8,274 bases of DNA from JADKIH01 sp031411835 (GCA_031411835.1 JANOBV010000257.1:1-8274); one strand, 5' to 3'; numbered from the stretch's first letter, positions 1 through 6,386 are shown. Made by a program: numbers and translations. The notes: generated by a model not told the origin, from the sequence alone.

Positions 1-285
1 TTGCAAGTTTTTGAAACCGGCGTTAAGTACCAATTCTATCATGCACTTGCAATACTCGCAATAGGCTTATTAGCAGATAAAATTAATTCGCCTGCTCTTA
101 ATTACTCTTCATGGTTTTTCGCGGCAGGAATATTGTTATTCTCCGGCTCATTGTACTTACTAAGCACCATAGACATAAACGGAATGACAGGGATCAAAAG
201 TATTCTCGGACCAATCACACCACTTGGTGGATTGTCATTCATTCTCGGTTGGATAAGTTTATTCATAGCAGTGCGTTCCAAATAA
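1..285 (+). CDS. DUF423 family small integral membrane protein, C-terminal part (5' end outside window)
   Basis: The reading frame is open from the first base and stops at TAA 283-285, giving 94 residues. The family (E. coli YgdD is an example) is usually about 120-130 residues, so roughly 30 N-terminal residues lie upstream. The TTG at position 1 is therefore an internal leucine codon and not a start. Visible family features are TGVKYQFYHALAIL (residues 6-19), the LLFSGSLYLL segment (about 45-54) and the ITPLGGLSFILGW segment (about 72-84). Three hydrophobic stretches at about 12-26, 36-56 and 66-91 fit membrane helices in the inner membrane. The biochemical role of DUF423 proteins is unknown. 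The next gene starts 18 nt downstream on the same strand, so the two may be co-transcribed. The family call rests on recognised motifs and I am fairly sure of it. Confidence 0.85.
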   Translation: MQVFETGVKYQFYHALAILAIGLLADKINSPALNYSSWFFAAGILLFSGSLYLLSTIDINGMTGIKSILGPITPLGGLSFILGWISLFIAVRSK

Positions 286-303
286 TTTTAAAAAAACAAA
301 ATC

Positions 304-801
304 ATGTTCAAAGGCATTCTCATTCTTTCAATAGCAAGTACATTTTTCTTTGCTTGTAAATCGAATAAAGAAACAACTGCAACAGCGGATACAACTTCAT
401 CTGCACAAACAAAACCAAATGAAGTAAAGACTGAATCATCACCAACTACAACTGAAACGGTAGCAATTCCAACAGAAACAAAAACCAAAGTTGATTCTGC
501 GAAACAAGATCTATATAGATTTACAATTGTCTTCTATTCTATTGGTTCAGGAACTGAAAATAAATACATGATTGCATTCGAAGATTTCGTTGGTGTTTTC
601 TCAGGAAAAGTGGGTAAAAATATCGATTACGAAAAGACGGGCTGGGGTCGTGAGGGGGAAACGGATTATTGTCTGCGCCTCAATGAATTAACACCAAAAG
701 AACAAGAAGATTTCATCACTCAAACGAATGAAGTTTTAAAGGGTGCAAAATGGGTACATGTCTATGAAAATCAGCCGTGTATGCATAAACCCAAGCGTTA
801 A
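304..801 (+). CDS. Small exported lipoprotein of unknown function
   Basis: This 165-residue protein begins with a type II signal peptide: Lys at position 3, a hydrophobic core at 4-16, and a lipobox-like FFAC with Cys18 as the predicted lipidated residue. Residues 19-66 are a low-complexity linker rich in Thr, Ser, Glu and Lys, typical of a tether between lipid anchor and folded domain. The C-terminal part (about 68-165) looks like a compact alpha/beta domain. It holds FYSIGSG (77-83), GWGREGETDYC (113-123) and an ENQPC motif near the end (155-159). Cys123 and Cys159 are its only cysteines and could form a disulfide in the periplasm. I recognise no named family. The gene follows the DUF423 gene after 18 nt and precedes pckA by 59 nt. 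ATG 304 is chosen because it gives a complete signal peptide. The leader is A-rich with no Shine-Dalgarno sequence. Confidence 0.85.
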   Translation: MFKGILILSIASTFFFACKSNKETTATADTTSSAQTKPNEVKTESSPTTTETVAIPTETKTKVDSAKQDLYRFTIVFYSIGSGTENKYMIAFEDFVGVFSGKVGKNIDYEKTGWGREGETDYCLRLNELTPKEQEDFITQTNEVLKGAKWVHVYENQPCMHKPKR

Positions 802-802
802 A

Positions 803-834
803 TTGGGCATTCTGATAAATTTTCACTTTCTTTG
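803..834 (+). promoter_or_regulatory. Candidate Bacteroidota-type promoter for pckA
   Basis: TTG at 803-805 is followed after 21 nt by TTTCTTTG at 827-834. The phylum consensus is TTTG or TTG at -33, then TAnnTTTG at -7, with a spacer of about 17-23 nt. Only the A of the -7 box is off consensus. Transcription would start near 838-840, giving a leader of about 20 nt before the pckA ATG. This is pattern matching only. pckA could also be read through from the lipoprotein gene, because no terminator is visible between 801 and 861. Confidence 0.4.
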
Positions 835-860
835 CACCACACTAAAAAAGACCTTTAAAC

Positions 861-2477
861 ATGAACGAATTTGGCCTGAAAGCGAAGGATGCAACCATCG
901 CTGACCTAGGTTTGAAAAATGTTGCTGATGCATACTGGAATTTACAGCCTGCAGAGCTAGTTGAAGAAACCATTCTTGGTGGCGAAGGTATGTTAACCGA
1001 CACCGGAGCACTTGCAGTTGACACAGGAAAATTTACAGGAAGATCACCGAAAGATAAATTCATCGTATGCGATGAGACTACAGAGAAATCTGTTTGGTGG
1101 AGTGATATCAACATTAAATTTGACTCTGATAAATTTGACCACTTATATAACCGTGTTACAGGATACTTACAAGGCAAAACGATTTACGTTCGTGATGCAT
1201 ATGCTTGTGCTGATCCAAAATACAGATTGAACATTCGTGTTGTTACAGAATCACCTTGGCACAATTTATTTGCAAACAATTTATTCCTTCGTCCAACGAA
1301 AGAAGAAATTCTAGCTCAAACAAAAGCTGAATGGACGATCATTTGTGCTCCCGGATTTCATGCTGATCCGAAAATTGATGGAACACGTCAAAGCAATTTC
1401 GCAATACTAAATTTTACCAAGAAGATCATTCTCATTGGTGGAACCGGATATACAGGTGAAATTAAAAAAGGAATTTTCTCTGTATTGAATTATGTGCTTC
1501 CACATGAGAAAAAAGTTTTGTCTATGCATTGTTCGGCGAACATCGGCCCTGATGGTGACACAGCAATTTTCTTCGGACTTTCAGGAACAGGAAAAACGAC
1601 TTTGAGTGCTGACCCAAATCGTGGATTGATCGGTGACGATGAACACGGATGGGCAGACACAACAGTCTTCAATTTCGAAGGTGGATGTTATGCTAAATGC
1701 GTTAGCCTTACAAAAGAAAAAGAACCGCAAATTTTTAGTGCCGTTAAATTTGGTGCTCTTGTTGAGAACATTGAATTCATTGAAGGAACTACAAAAGTTG
1801 ATTACGACAATATCAGCAAGACTGAAAACACACGTGCAGCTTACCCGATCGATCATATTGACAATGCAGTTGAACCATCGATTGCAGGAATTCCAAAGAA
1901 CATTTTCTTTTTGACATGTGATGCATTTGGTGTTCTTCCTCCAATATCTAAATTGGATGCAGGACAAGCAATGTATCATTTCATTTCAGGTTATACTGCA
2001 AAAGTTGCAGGAACAGAAATGGGAATCACGGAACCTACAACTACATTTTCTGCATGTTTCGGAAAAGCATTTTTGCCTTTACATCCAACAAAATATGCAG
2101 AACTTCTTGGTGAAAAATTAAAGAAGCATAATGTAAATGTTTGGATGATCAACACAGGTTGGTCAGGTGGTTCATTTGGTGTAGGTAATCGAATGAAATT
2201 ATCTTTCACACGCGCAATGATCTCTGCGGCATTGAAAGGCGAACTTGACAAAGTTGAATTTGAAAAAATGCCTGTATTCGGTTTAGCGATGCCTAAAACT
2301 TGTCCCGGTGTTCCAAATGAATTATTGAATCCAAGAAATACTTGGGCAGACAAAAGCGAGTTCGATGCAAAGATGAATACACTTGCTTCATCATTCGTTT
2401 CTAACTTTGCTCAGTATGCAGAATACGCTACACCTGAAATTCTAAATGCAGCACCGAAATTAACGGTGAATGCATGA
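861..2477 (+). CDS. pckA: Phosphoenolpyruvate carboxykinase (ATP)
   Basis: PckA converts oxaloacetate and ATP to phosphoenolpyruvate, ADP and CO2, the committing step of gluconeogenesis from TCA-cycle intermediates; it acts in the cytoplasm. At 538 residues it matches the usual length of the ATP-dependent family (about 530-540). Visible motifs are the substrate-binding TGRSPKDK (59-66), the metal and substrate lysine pair in GEIKKG (199-204, K202/K203), the metal-ligand histidine in SMHCSAN (His223 within 221-227), the P-loop GLSGTGKTTLS (239-249), the kinase-2 metal site LIGDDEHGW (256-264), and the arginine of ENTRAAYPI (Arg325). All expected catalytic residues appear intact. The P-loop form and length separate it from the GTP-dependent class. 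ATG 861 gives the normal N-terminus, with an A-rich leader and no Shine-Dalgarno. A strong terminator 25 nt after the stop makes this probably the end of its transcript. Confidence 0.98.
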   Translation: MNEFGLKAKDATIADLGLKNVADAYWNLQPAELVEETILGGEGMLTDTGALAVDTGKFTGRSPKDKFIVCDETTEKSVWWSDINIKFDSDKFDHLYNRVTGYLQGKTIYVRDAYACADPKYRLNIRVVTESPWHNLFANNLFLRPTKEEILAQTKAEWTIICAPGFHADPKIDGTRQSNFAILNFTKKIILIGGTGYTGEIKKGIFSVLNYVLPHEKKVLSMHCSANIGPDGDTAIFFGLSGTGKTTLSADPNRGLIGDDEHGWADTTVFNFEGGCYAKCVSLTKEKEPQIFSAVKFGALVENIEFIEGTTKVDYDNISKTENTRAAYPIDHIDNAVEPSIAGIPKNIFFLTCDAFGVLPPISKLDAGQAMYHFISGYTAKVAGTEMGITEPTTTFSACFGKAFLPLHPTKYAELLGEKLKKHNVNVWMINTGWSGGSFGVGNRMKLSFTRAMISAALKGELDKVEFEKMPVFGLAMPKTCPGVPNELLNPRNTWADKSEFDAKMNTLASSFVSNFAQYAEYATPEILNAAPKLTVNA

Positions 2478-2501
2478 CTGAATTAGAGTTGATATAATTT
2501 C

Positions 2502-2534
2502 AAAAACCTTCTTCCTCCGAAGAAGGTTTTTTTT
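2502..2534 (+). terminator. Intrinsic terminator of pckA
   Basis: A perfect 13-bp inverted repeat pairs 2502-2514 with 2519-2531 (core CCTTCTTC / GAAGAAGG) around a four-base CTCC loop. A run of eight T begins at 2527 inside the right arm. It lies 25 nt after the pckA stop codon and 28 nt before rsmE. The A run on the left arm gives some potential on the opposite strand, but no - strand gene lies nearby to need it. Confidence 0.93.
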
Positions 2535-2562
2535 GTTTCTTGTCACTACTAAAACTTAATCG

Positions 2563-3261
2563 GTGGATCTTTATTTCGGCAATGTAAATTCAGAAGGTAA
2601 AATTATTTTGGAAGATGATGAATTCCGTCATTTGAAAGTAGTGCGTACTTCTATTGGTGACAAATTAATGATCACTGATGGAAATGGAAATATTTTTACG
2701 ACAACGATTTCCGAGATCAACAAACACAATTGTGTTGCAATAATTGAATCGACAATTGTAGAAGAAATTTCGAAACCAACATTACATCTTGCCATTGCTC
2801 CGACGAAGAACATCGACAGAATAGAATGGTTGGTAGAAAAATGCGTTGAACTAGGGGTCTTTCAAATCTCATTTCTTCAATGTCGACATTCAGAAAGAAA
2901 AGATGTAAAGACCGATAGGTTAAAGAGAATTGCAATTTCAGCGATAAAACAATCGGGTAAATCAATTTTACCACAGATCAGCGAAATGATTTCTTTCAAT
3001 AATTTTATCAAATCGGAATTAGAGGAGCAAAGACTGATCTGCGCAATGGAAGCAGGAAAAGAGAGTCACATCAAACACTTACTAAAGCCAGCAAAGAACA
3101 CAGTAATTTTGATCGGCCCCGAAGGAGACTTTCATGAAGAAGAGTTGAAGTTGGCAAAAGAGAATGGATTTTTGTCGACCGGGTTAGGGCCTGAACGGTT
3201 AAGAACGGAAACAGCAGCAATGGCGGCTTGTGTTTATTTCAATTTCAATAAACATAAGTGA
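2563..3261 (+). CDS. rsmE: 16S rRNA (uracil(1498)-N3)-methyltransferase RsmE
   Basis: RsmE uses S-adenosylmethionine to methylate N3 of U1498 in 16S rRNA of the 30S subunit. It is a SPOUT-class (trefoil-knot) enzyme that acts as a dimer. The protein is 232 residues, close to the usual 230-250. In order: an N-terminal PUA-like RNA-binding part with FRHLKVVR (21-28); the family signature EKCVELGV (92-99); AIKQSGKS (117-124); the cofactor loop ILIGPEGDF (182-190); and the knot motif GLGPERLRTETAA (207-219). The family usually has GPEGG, so the Asp in GPEGD is a mild variation. The start is GTG: an in-frame TAA lies at 2557-2559, two codons upstream, and the text after GTG reads MDLYFGN, the normal RsmE beginning. 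No Shine-Dalgarno is visible. The gene sits 31 nt after the pckA terminator hairpin, so it needs its own promoter or readthrough. Confidence 0.96.
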   Translation: MDLYFGNVNSEGKIILEDDEFRHLKVVRTSIGDKLMITDGNGNIFTTTISEINKHNCVAIIESTIVEEISKPTLHLAIAPTKNIDRIEWLVEKCVELGVFQISFLQCRHSERKDVKTDRLKRIAISAIKQSGKSILPQISEMISFNNFIKSELEEQRLICAMEAGKESHIKHLLKPAKNTVILIGPEGDFHEEELKLAKENGFLSTGLGPERLRTETAAMAACVYFNFNKHK

Positions 3262-3284
3262 TAGTTCAAAAAATAAAATATTAA

Positions 3285-3344
3285 AATTTCAGCCACGAAT
3301 ACACGAATAAAAAACAATTCATTAGTGAATTCGTGGCAGAAATT
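3285..3344. repeat. Long imperfect palindrome (hairpin-forming intergenic repeat)
   Basis: GCCACGAATACACGAAT at 3292-3308 pairs with the arm at 3321-3337 in 15 of 17 positions around a 12-nt AT-rich loop. Beyond an A:A mismatch (3291/3338), a further six pairs extend the stem to 3285 and 3344. The left arm also contains CACGAATA twice in tandem (3294-3301 and 3302-3309). No T run follows, so a simple rho-independent terminator is unlikely. I recall similar CACGAATTCACGAAT-like palindromes between genes in other bacterial genomes. That suggests a dispersed REP-like repeat, but this window holds only one copy. It could also act on the 3' end of the rsmE transcript. Confidence 0.7.
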
Positions 3345-3392
3345 AAAGTGCTTTAGTGTTAAAATTCTAGTTATTACAGCCTACTTAAATTG

Positions 3393-3400
3393 TACTTTAG
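3393..3400 (+). promoter_or_regulatory. Possible -7 promoter element immediately before the DUF4159 gene
   Basis: TACTTTAG matches the Bacteroidota -7 consensus TAnnTTTG except for A in place of the last T. It ends only 4 nt before the ATG at 3405, so transcription from it would start at or very near the start codon. No TTG lies 17-23 nt upstream, which weakens the call. It may be chance similarity in AT-rich DNA. Confidence 0.22.
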
Positions 3401-3404
3401 CACA

Positions 3405-4070
3405 ATGAAAAAAATCATTTTCATCCTTCTTACCTTTTCCTTTCTAAATGTGAGAGCAGGAGATCCGGCGTTTAAAATAGCATTGCTAAAATACAATGGT
3501 GGTGGGGACTGGTATGCAAATTTGGAGACCTCGCTTCCGAATCTAATTTCATTTTGTAATTCAAATTTAGGAACGAATATAAATCCAGAGCAAGGCATAG
3601 TTGAAGCTGGAAGTCCTGAGATATTCAATTATCCATTTGTACATATGACAGGACATGGTAACTGGGTATTGTCAAATGCGGAAGCAGAGAATTTAAGAAA
3701 GTATTTAGTCAGTGGTGGTTTTTTACATATCGACGATAACTTCGGTATCGATCCATTCGTTCGTCCGCAATTGAAAAAAGTATTTCCTGAATTAGATCTA
3801 GTTGAACTTCCATTCTCCTTCCCTATCTATCATCAGAAATTTGATTTTCCGGATGGACTTCCAAAGATCCACGAACACGAGGGAAAACCCCCACAAGGCT
3901 TCGGACTTATATACGAAGGTCGACTAGTCTGCTTCTATAGCTATGAAAGCGATCTAGGCGATGGCTGGGAAGATTTCGATGTTCACAAGGATAAACCTGA
4001 ATTACATCAGAAAGCGCTTAAGATGGGCGCAAATTTGATCCAATATGTGTTTAATCAGCAAGGGAAGTAA
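3405..4070 (+). CDS. Secreted DUF4159 domain protein
   Basis: This 221-residue protein starts with a Sec signal peptide: MKK, a hydrophobic core at 4-14, and likely cleavage after VRA at 18/19. The mature part is almost entirely a DUF4159 domain. Its motifs are LKYNGGGDWY (28-37), MTGHGN (81-86), SGGFLHIDDNFG (103-114), LPFSFPIYH (125-133), GLPKIHEHEGKPPQGFG (141-157) and FYSYESDLGDGWED (167-180). The domain is thought to have a class I glutamine amidotransferase-like fold, but no catalytic function is established and none should be assumed. In many bacteria DUF4159 is part of larger membrane proteins near MoxR ATPase and DUF58 genes. Here it stands alone after rsmE, an arrangement I believe recurs in Bacteroidota. 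ATG 3405 is preferred over an in-frame TTG at 3390 because it begins the signal peptide directly; the TTG would add a YFST extension. Confidence 0.92.
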   Translation: MKKIIFILLTFSFLNVRAGDPAFKIALLKYNGGGDWYANLETSLPNLISFCNSNLGTNINPEQGIVEAGSPEIFNYPFVHMTGHGNWVLSNAEAENLRKYLVSGGFLHIDDNFGIDPFVRPQLKKVFPELDLVELPFSFPIYHQKFDFPDGLPKIHEHEGKPPQGFGLIYEGRLVCFYSYESDLGDGWEDFDVHKDKPELHQKALKMGANLIQYVFNQQGK

Positions 4071-4098
4071 TTCGAATCATTTTAATCGCAATTCTTCT

Positions 4099-4128
4099 AT
4101 CCGTTAAGATCATTTGCGGATTTTTTTT
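4099..4128 (+). terminator. Weak candidate terminator after the DUF4159 gene
   Basis: ATCCG at 4099-4103 pairs with CGGAT at 4117-4121 over a 13-nt loop, followed directly by T at 4122-4128. The T run is good, but the stem is only five base pairs with a large loop. It is the best terminator candidate in the 144-nt gap after the stop at 4070. Confidence 0.4.
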
Positions 4129-4156
4129 GTTAGTGTGAGAAATATTCTCTTATTTG
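4126..4156 (+). promoter_or_regulatory. Weak candidate promoter for the 73-residue ORF
   Basis: TTTG at 4126-4129 is followed after 19 nt by CTTATTTG at 4149-4156. The spacing and both TTTG elements fit the Bacteroidota pattern, but the TA of the -7 box is missing (CT instead). Transcription would start near 4160, giving a leader of about 50 nt that carries the tandem repeat at 4168-4211. The upstream TTTG overlaps the T run of the weak terminator. Confidence 0.25.
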
Positions 4157-4167
4157 CTGCTATCATA

Positions 4168-4211
4168 CACACCTTGCTTAACACACACTTTTTTTAACAC
4201 ACCTTACTTAA
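4168..4211 (+). repeat. Three-unit tandem repeat (CACAC...TTAA) just before a small ORF
   Basis: Three adjacent units start with CACAC and end with TTAA: CACACCTTGCTTAA (4168-4181), CACACACTTTTTTTAA (4182-4197) and CACACCTTACTTAA (4198-4211). The outer units match in 13 of 14 positions. Including flanking bases, 4167-4183 and 4197-4213 match in 16 of 17, with a 30-nt period. The last unit ends 3 nt before ATG 4215. It may be a slippage-derived repeat, a leader element or a protein-binding site; the sequence does not decide. Confidence 0.65.
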
Positions 4212-4214
4212 CAA

Positions 4215-4436
4215 ATGAAACTTACGATAGAGAAGCATCCGGATATCTCCAGGCTTACTCACTGTTTTCAAAAGATTGAGGCACTTGCTAATGATCTTGG
4301 GCTCGACGTTGACCAATTGATGAATGATAAATCAAATGATGGATCTTCAGAATTTCAAGCAATGGAGCACCATAAAGAATTCGCAAAATACCGCGCTTCT
4401 ATTTTTAGTGATGCGGGTTGGCAAATCATTCGGTGA
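4215..4436 (+). CDS. Small hypothetical protein (73 residues)
   Basis: I do not recognise this protein. It is soluble, with no signal peptide or membrane segment. Residues about 13-38 look helical (FQKIEALANDLGLDVDQLM), followed by a polar Asn/Asp/Ser stretch (37-46). A second helix-like part (47-62) leads to a C-terminal DAGWQII. It contains a single cysteine (17). The amino-acid make-up is plausible for a real protein, and no better frame covers this stretch. Some codons (AGG, GGG, CTC, TCC, CCG) are less typical of the neighbouring genes, which could mean low expression, recent acquisition or a spurious ORF. It is preceded by the tandem repeat and ends 105 nt before the convergent terminator. 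No Shine-Dalgarno is present, as elsewhere here. Confidence 0.55.
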   Translation: MKLTIEKHPDISRLTHCFQKIEALANDLGLDVDQLMNDKSNDGSSEFQAMEHHKEFAKYRASIFSDAGWQIIR

Positions 4437-4541
4437 TCGTTAATGAATAATTAAAATGAATAATGCGAAGTTGCTAACCTGAAATCTACAGTTATCAAAT
4501 AGTGCTACTTCCTAATTATCACTCACTACTTACCATTCAAA

Positions 4542-4579
4542 AAAAATCCCTCTGCAGAAACTTCTACAGAGGGATTTTT
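4542..4579. terminator. Bidirectional terminator between convergent genes
   Basis: A perfect 13-bp inverted repeat pairs 4542-4554 with 4567-4579 (core TCCCTCTG / CAGAGGGA) around a 12-nt loop that can itself form AGA/TCT pairs. A run of A begins the left arm and a run of T ends the right arm, so each strand ends in a U tract. The A run continues upstream from 4539, giving the longer U tract to - strand transcripts. It therefore serves the lipoprotein gene ending at 4610 and probably also the + strand ORF ending at 4436. Confidence 0.93.
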
Positions 4580-4609
4580 AATATTGTAGCTAATTAAAGC
4601 CTTAGTTGA

Positions 4610-6373
4610 TTATTGAACTACAGCTTTGAAAGAAGCGTCGTTAAATAATTTGATGAATTCACGATCTTCAGCAGCCATTGATTTCAAAGAAGCATCTTTA
4701 GAAATTGCAGCTGTTAAGTTAGATACAACTCCGGCATTATCACCTTTACGAGAAGAGATAACCGCTTTAAGGTAAGAACCCATTGCAGAATCTTTATCAG
4801 TTGAAGCATCGATAGTGCTCATCGCGCCGTCTTTGTCACCTGCTAACAATTTAGCAAGAGCAGCATTGAAGCTAGATACACCTGAGTAATGACCAACAGC
4901 AGCAGAATAATTTCCGTTACGGATGTCAATGATTCCCATGTTCTCATTTACTTCAGTACCTGCACCATTTGCTTCTGTATAAGCAACAGCAGCATTTGTA
5001 CGATCACCTTTACGGCTATAAACTGCACCAAGGTTGTTTTTAACGATTGGGTTGCTTGGACTTAATTGATCAGCTTTTGTAAATTGATTCAATGCACCAT
5101 CAACATCACCTGTTGCAAAAAGGATAGATCCAACGTTGTTAGATGTTCTCCAATCTTGTGGATATACACGCTCAGCTGAACGGTAGATAGCAAGTTTTTC
5201 ATTATTATCATTTGTAAGTGAAGCAGCATAAAGAACTTCTTCAACATTTAATGAATCAGGATTAGATTTTGCAAGAGCAGAGATCTGTTCGTCAGTACGA
5301 CCAACTTTATCAGCATTGATAGTAATTGCAGAACGACGTAATTTTGGAAGAACGTTGTCAGCGATTTCAGTATATGCTTTACCCATTTTCTTGATTTCCA
5401 TTTCACGAGCATCAACATCAGAGTTAGATGCAACTATACGAAGGATCATATCTTTCTGAGCCATGTCCGACGATTGCATTAACGATTGGAAACCTGCCCA
5501 ATCTTCGTTAGTTGTATTACGAGTGAACATTGAACTATCAGCGCTAATTTTAACGCGTTCTTTTGGCTTGCGATCTTTGTTGATCATTTTCGCCATAGCA
5601 TCTGCCATATATTTTGCAGAAGATTTAGAACGGTTAGCTGCTAGATCAGTATTGATTTTCTCAGTTCCATCAGGAGATGCATATCCCATGATGTTTACAC
5701 CTTTGATCGTGTAAGGAGCAACTGACAATGCTTTAACAGCGCTATCAAGCATAGAGAACTGTGCTTTGTTGCTGATATCACATTGCTTAACTTTGAAGTT
5801 AGAATTTACATTTGATGTATTGATCAAATAGAAGATCGTTCCATCAAAATTTGCCGGCGTAATGCGCTCGAATTTATCTTTTGCAGAAATTGCTTTCTCA
5901 TCAGCTTTCACAAGAAGTGGTGTAACGATAGTACCATCGGCAATTTTAATAGAGCCTAGTTCTTTCGTTGTTTTACCTTTCGTTCCTGTTGACTTTGCCA
6001 TTACATCAGCAGCTTTCATGTCAGGAGTGTAAGCAATCTTATCAGTATAAGTGAAGCTTCCGCCTGCTTTCTGATTGATCTTAACTCCAGCTGTTGTAGA
6101 TTTCTCTCCAACAATTGTAACTGATTTGTAATTGTGCTCTGCTGAAGATGATTTAATAACCGGTGTAACGGTTACGTCAACTTTTTTAGCAAAATACTTT
6201 GGAGGGTATGTACCCTTTACGGCAATAGCAACGCTGTCGCCGTGTAGTTCTAGAGGATTAGGGGTAACTTCATGTTTTACCTGGCTGTAGTTTTTGGCCA
6301 TTTTCCCTAAGCCGTTACATCCTGCTACGGATACTGCTAACAGCATGAAGGAGAGAGATTTAAGCTTATTCAT
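4610..6373 (-). CDS. Envelope lipoprotein with OmpA-like module and TPR repeats
   Basis: This 587-residue protein has a lipoprotein signal peptide: MNKLK, a hydrophobic core to about 16, and lipobox VAGC with Cys19. Residues about 35-175 form a beta-rich region with VTPNPLELHGD (35-45) and GTYPPKYFAKK (54-64), which I recall from uncharacterised Bacteroidota envelope proteins. Residues about 178-352 look like an OmpA-C-type peptidoglycan-associating module: FYLINTSNVN (181-190), MGYASPDGTEKINTDLAANR (229-248), then EDWAGF (290-295), DAREMEIKKMGKAY (321-334) and LPKLRRSAITI (342-352). Residues about 375-565 contain TPR-like helical pairs, clearest at 410-443 and 444-470. The order (OmpA-like in the middle, TPRs at the C-terminus) is unusual, since Bacteroidota OmpA/TPR proteins often have TPRs first. 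It probably anchors in the outer membrane and links to the wall and partner proteins, but its function is not established. It follows typA by 76 nt and ends in a strong terminator. Confidence 0.88.
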   Translation of the reverse strand: MNKLKSLSFMLLAVSVAGCNGLGKMAKNYSQVKHEVTPNPLELHGDSVAIAVKGTYPPKYFAKKVDVTVTPVIKSSSAEHNYKSVTIVGEKSTTAGVKINQKAGGSFTYTDKIAYTPDMKAADVMAKSTGTKGKTTKELGSIKIADGTIVTPLLVKADEKAISAKDKFERITPANFDGTIFYLINTSNVNSNFKVKQCDISNKAQFSMLDSAVKALSVAPYTIKGVNIMGYASPDGTEKINTDLAANRSKSSAKYMADAMAKMINKDRKPKERVKISADSSMFTRNTTNEDWAGFQSLMQSSDMAQKDMILRIVASNSDVDAREMEIKKMGKAYTEIADNVLPKLRRSAITINADKVGRTDEQISALAKSNPDSLNVEEVLYAASLTNDNNEKLAIYRSAERVYPQDWRTSNNVGSILFATGDVDGALNQFTKADQLSPSNPIVKNNLGAVYSRKGDRTNAAVAYTEANGAGTEVNENMGIIDIRNGNYSAAVGHYSGVSSFNAALAKLLAGDKDGAMSTIDASTDKDSAMGSYLKAVISSRKGDNAGVVSNLTAAISKDASLKSMAAEDREFIKLFNDASFKAVVQ

Positions 6374-6386
6374 TTCGAGTGGATAT

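Noticed and set aside
1..3. TTG at the first base as a start codon
   Set aside because: DUF423 proteins have about 30 more residues before this point, so the frame continues upstream of the window.
842..1177. Open frame of 111 codons on the - strand inside the start of pckA
   Set aside because: It lies antisense to an intact, well-recognised gene and shows no family motif. It is a by-product of pckA codon structure.
1581..2353. Long - strand open frames (1979-1581 and 2353-1991) inside pckA
   Set aside because: They are antisense shadows of pckA with cysteine-rich or low-complexity translations and no recognisable domain.
3390..3404. TTG 3390 as the start of the DUF4159 gene
   Set aside because: ATG 3405 starts a standard signal peptide directly. 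The five extra residues would come from promoter-like sequence.
4442..4464. Direct repeat AATGAATAAT (4442-4451 and 4455-4464) after the 73-residue ORF
   Set aside because: It is short, AT-only apart from one G per copy, and close to chance expectation in this sequence. No further copies were seen.
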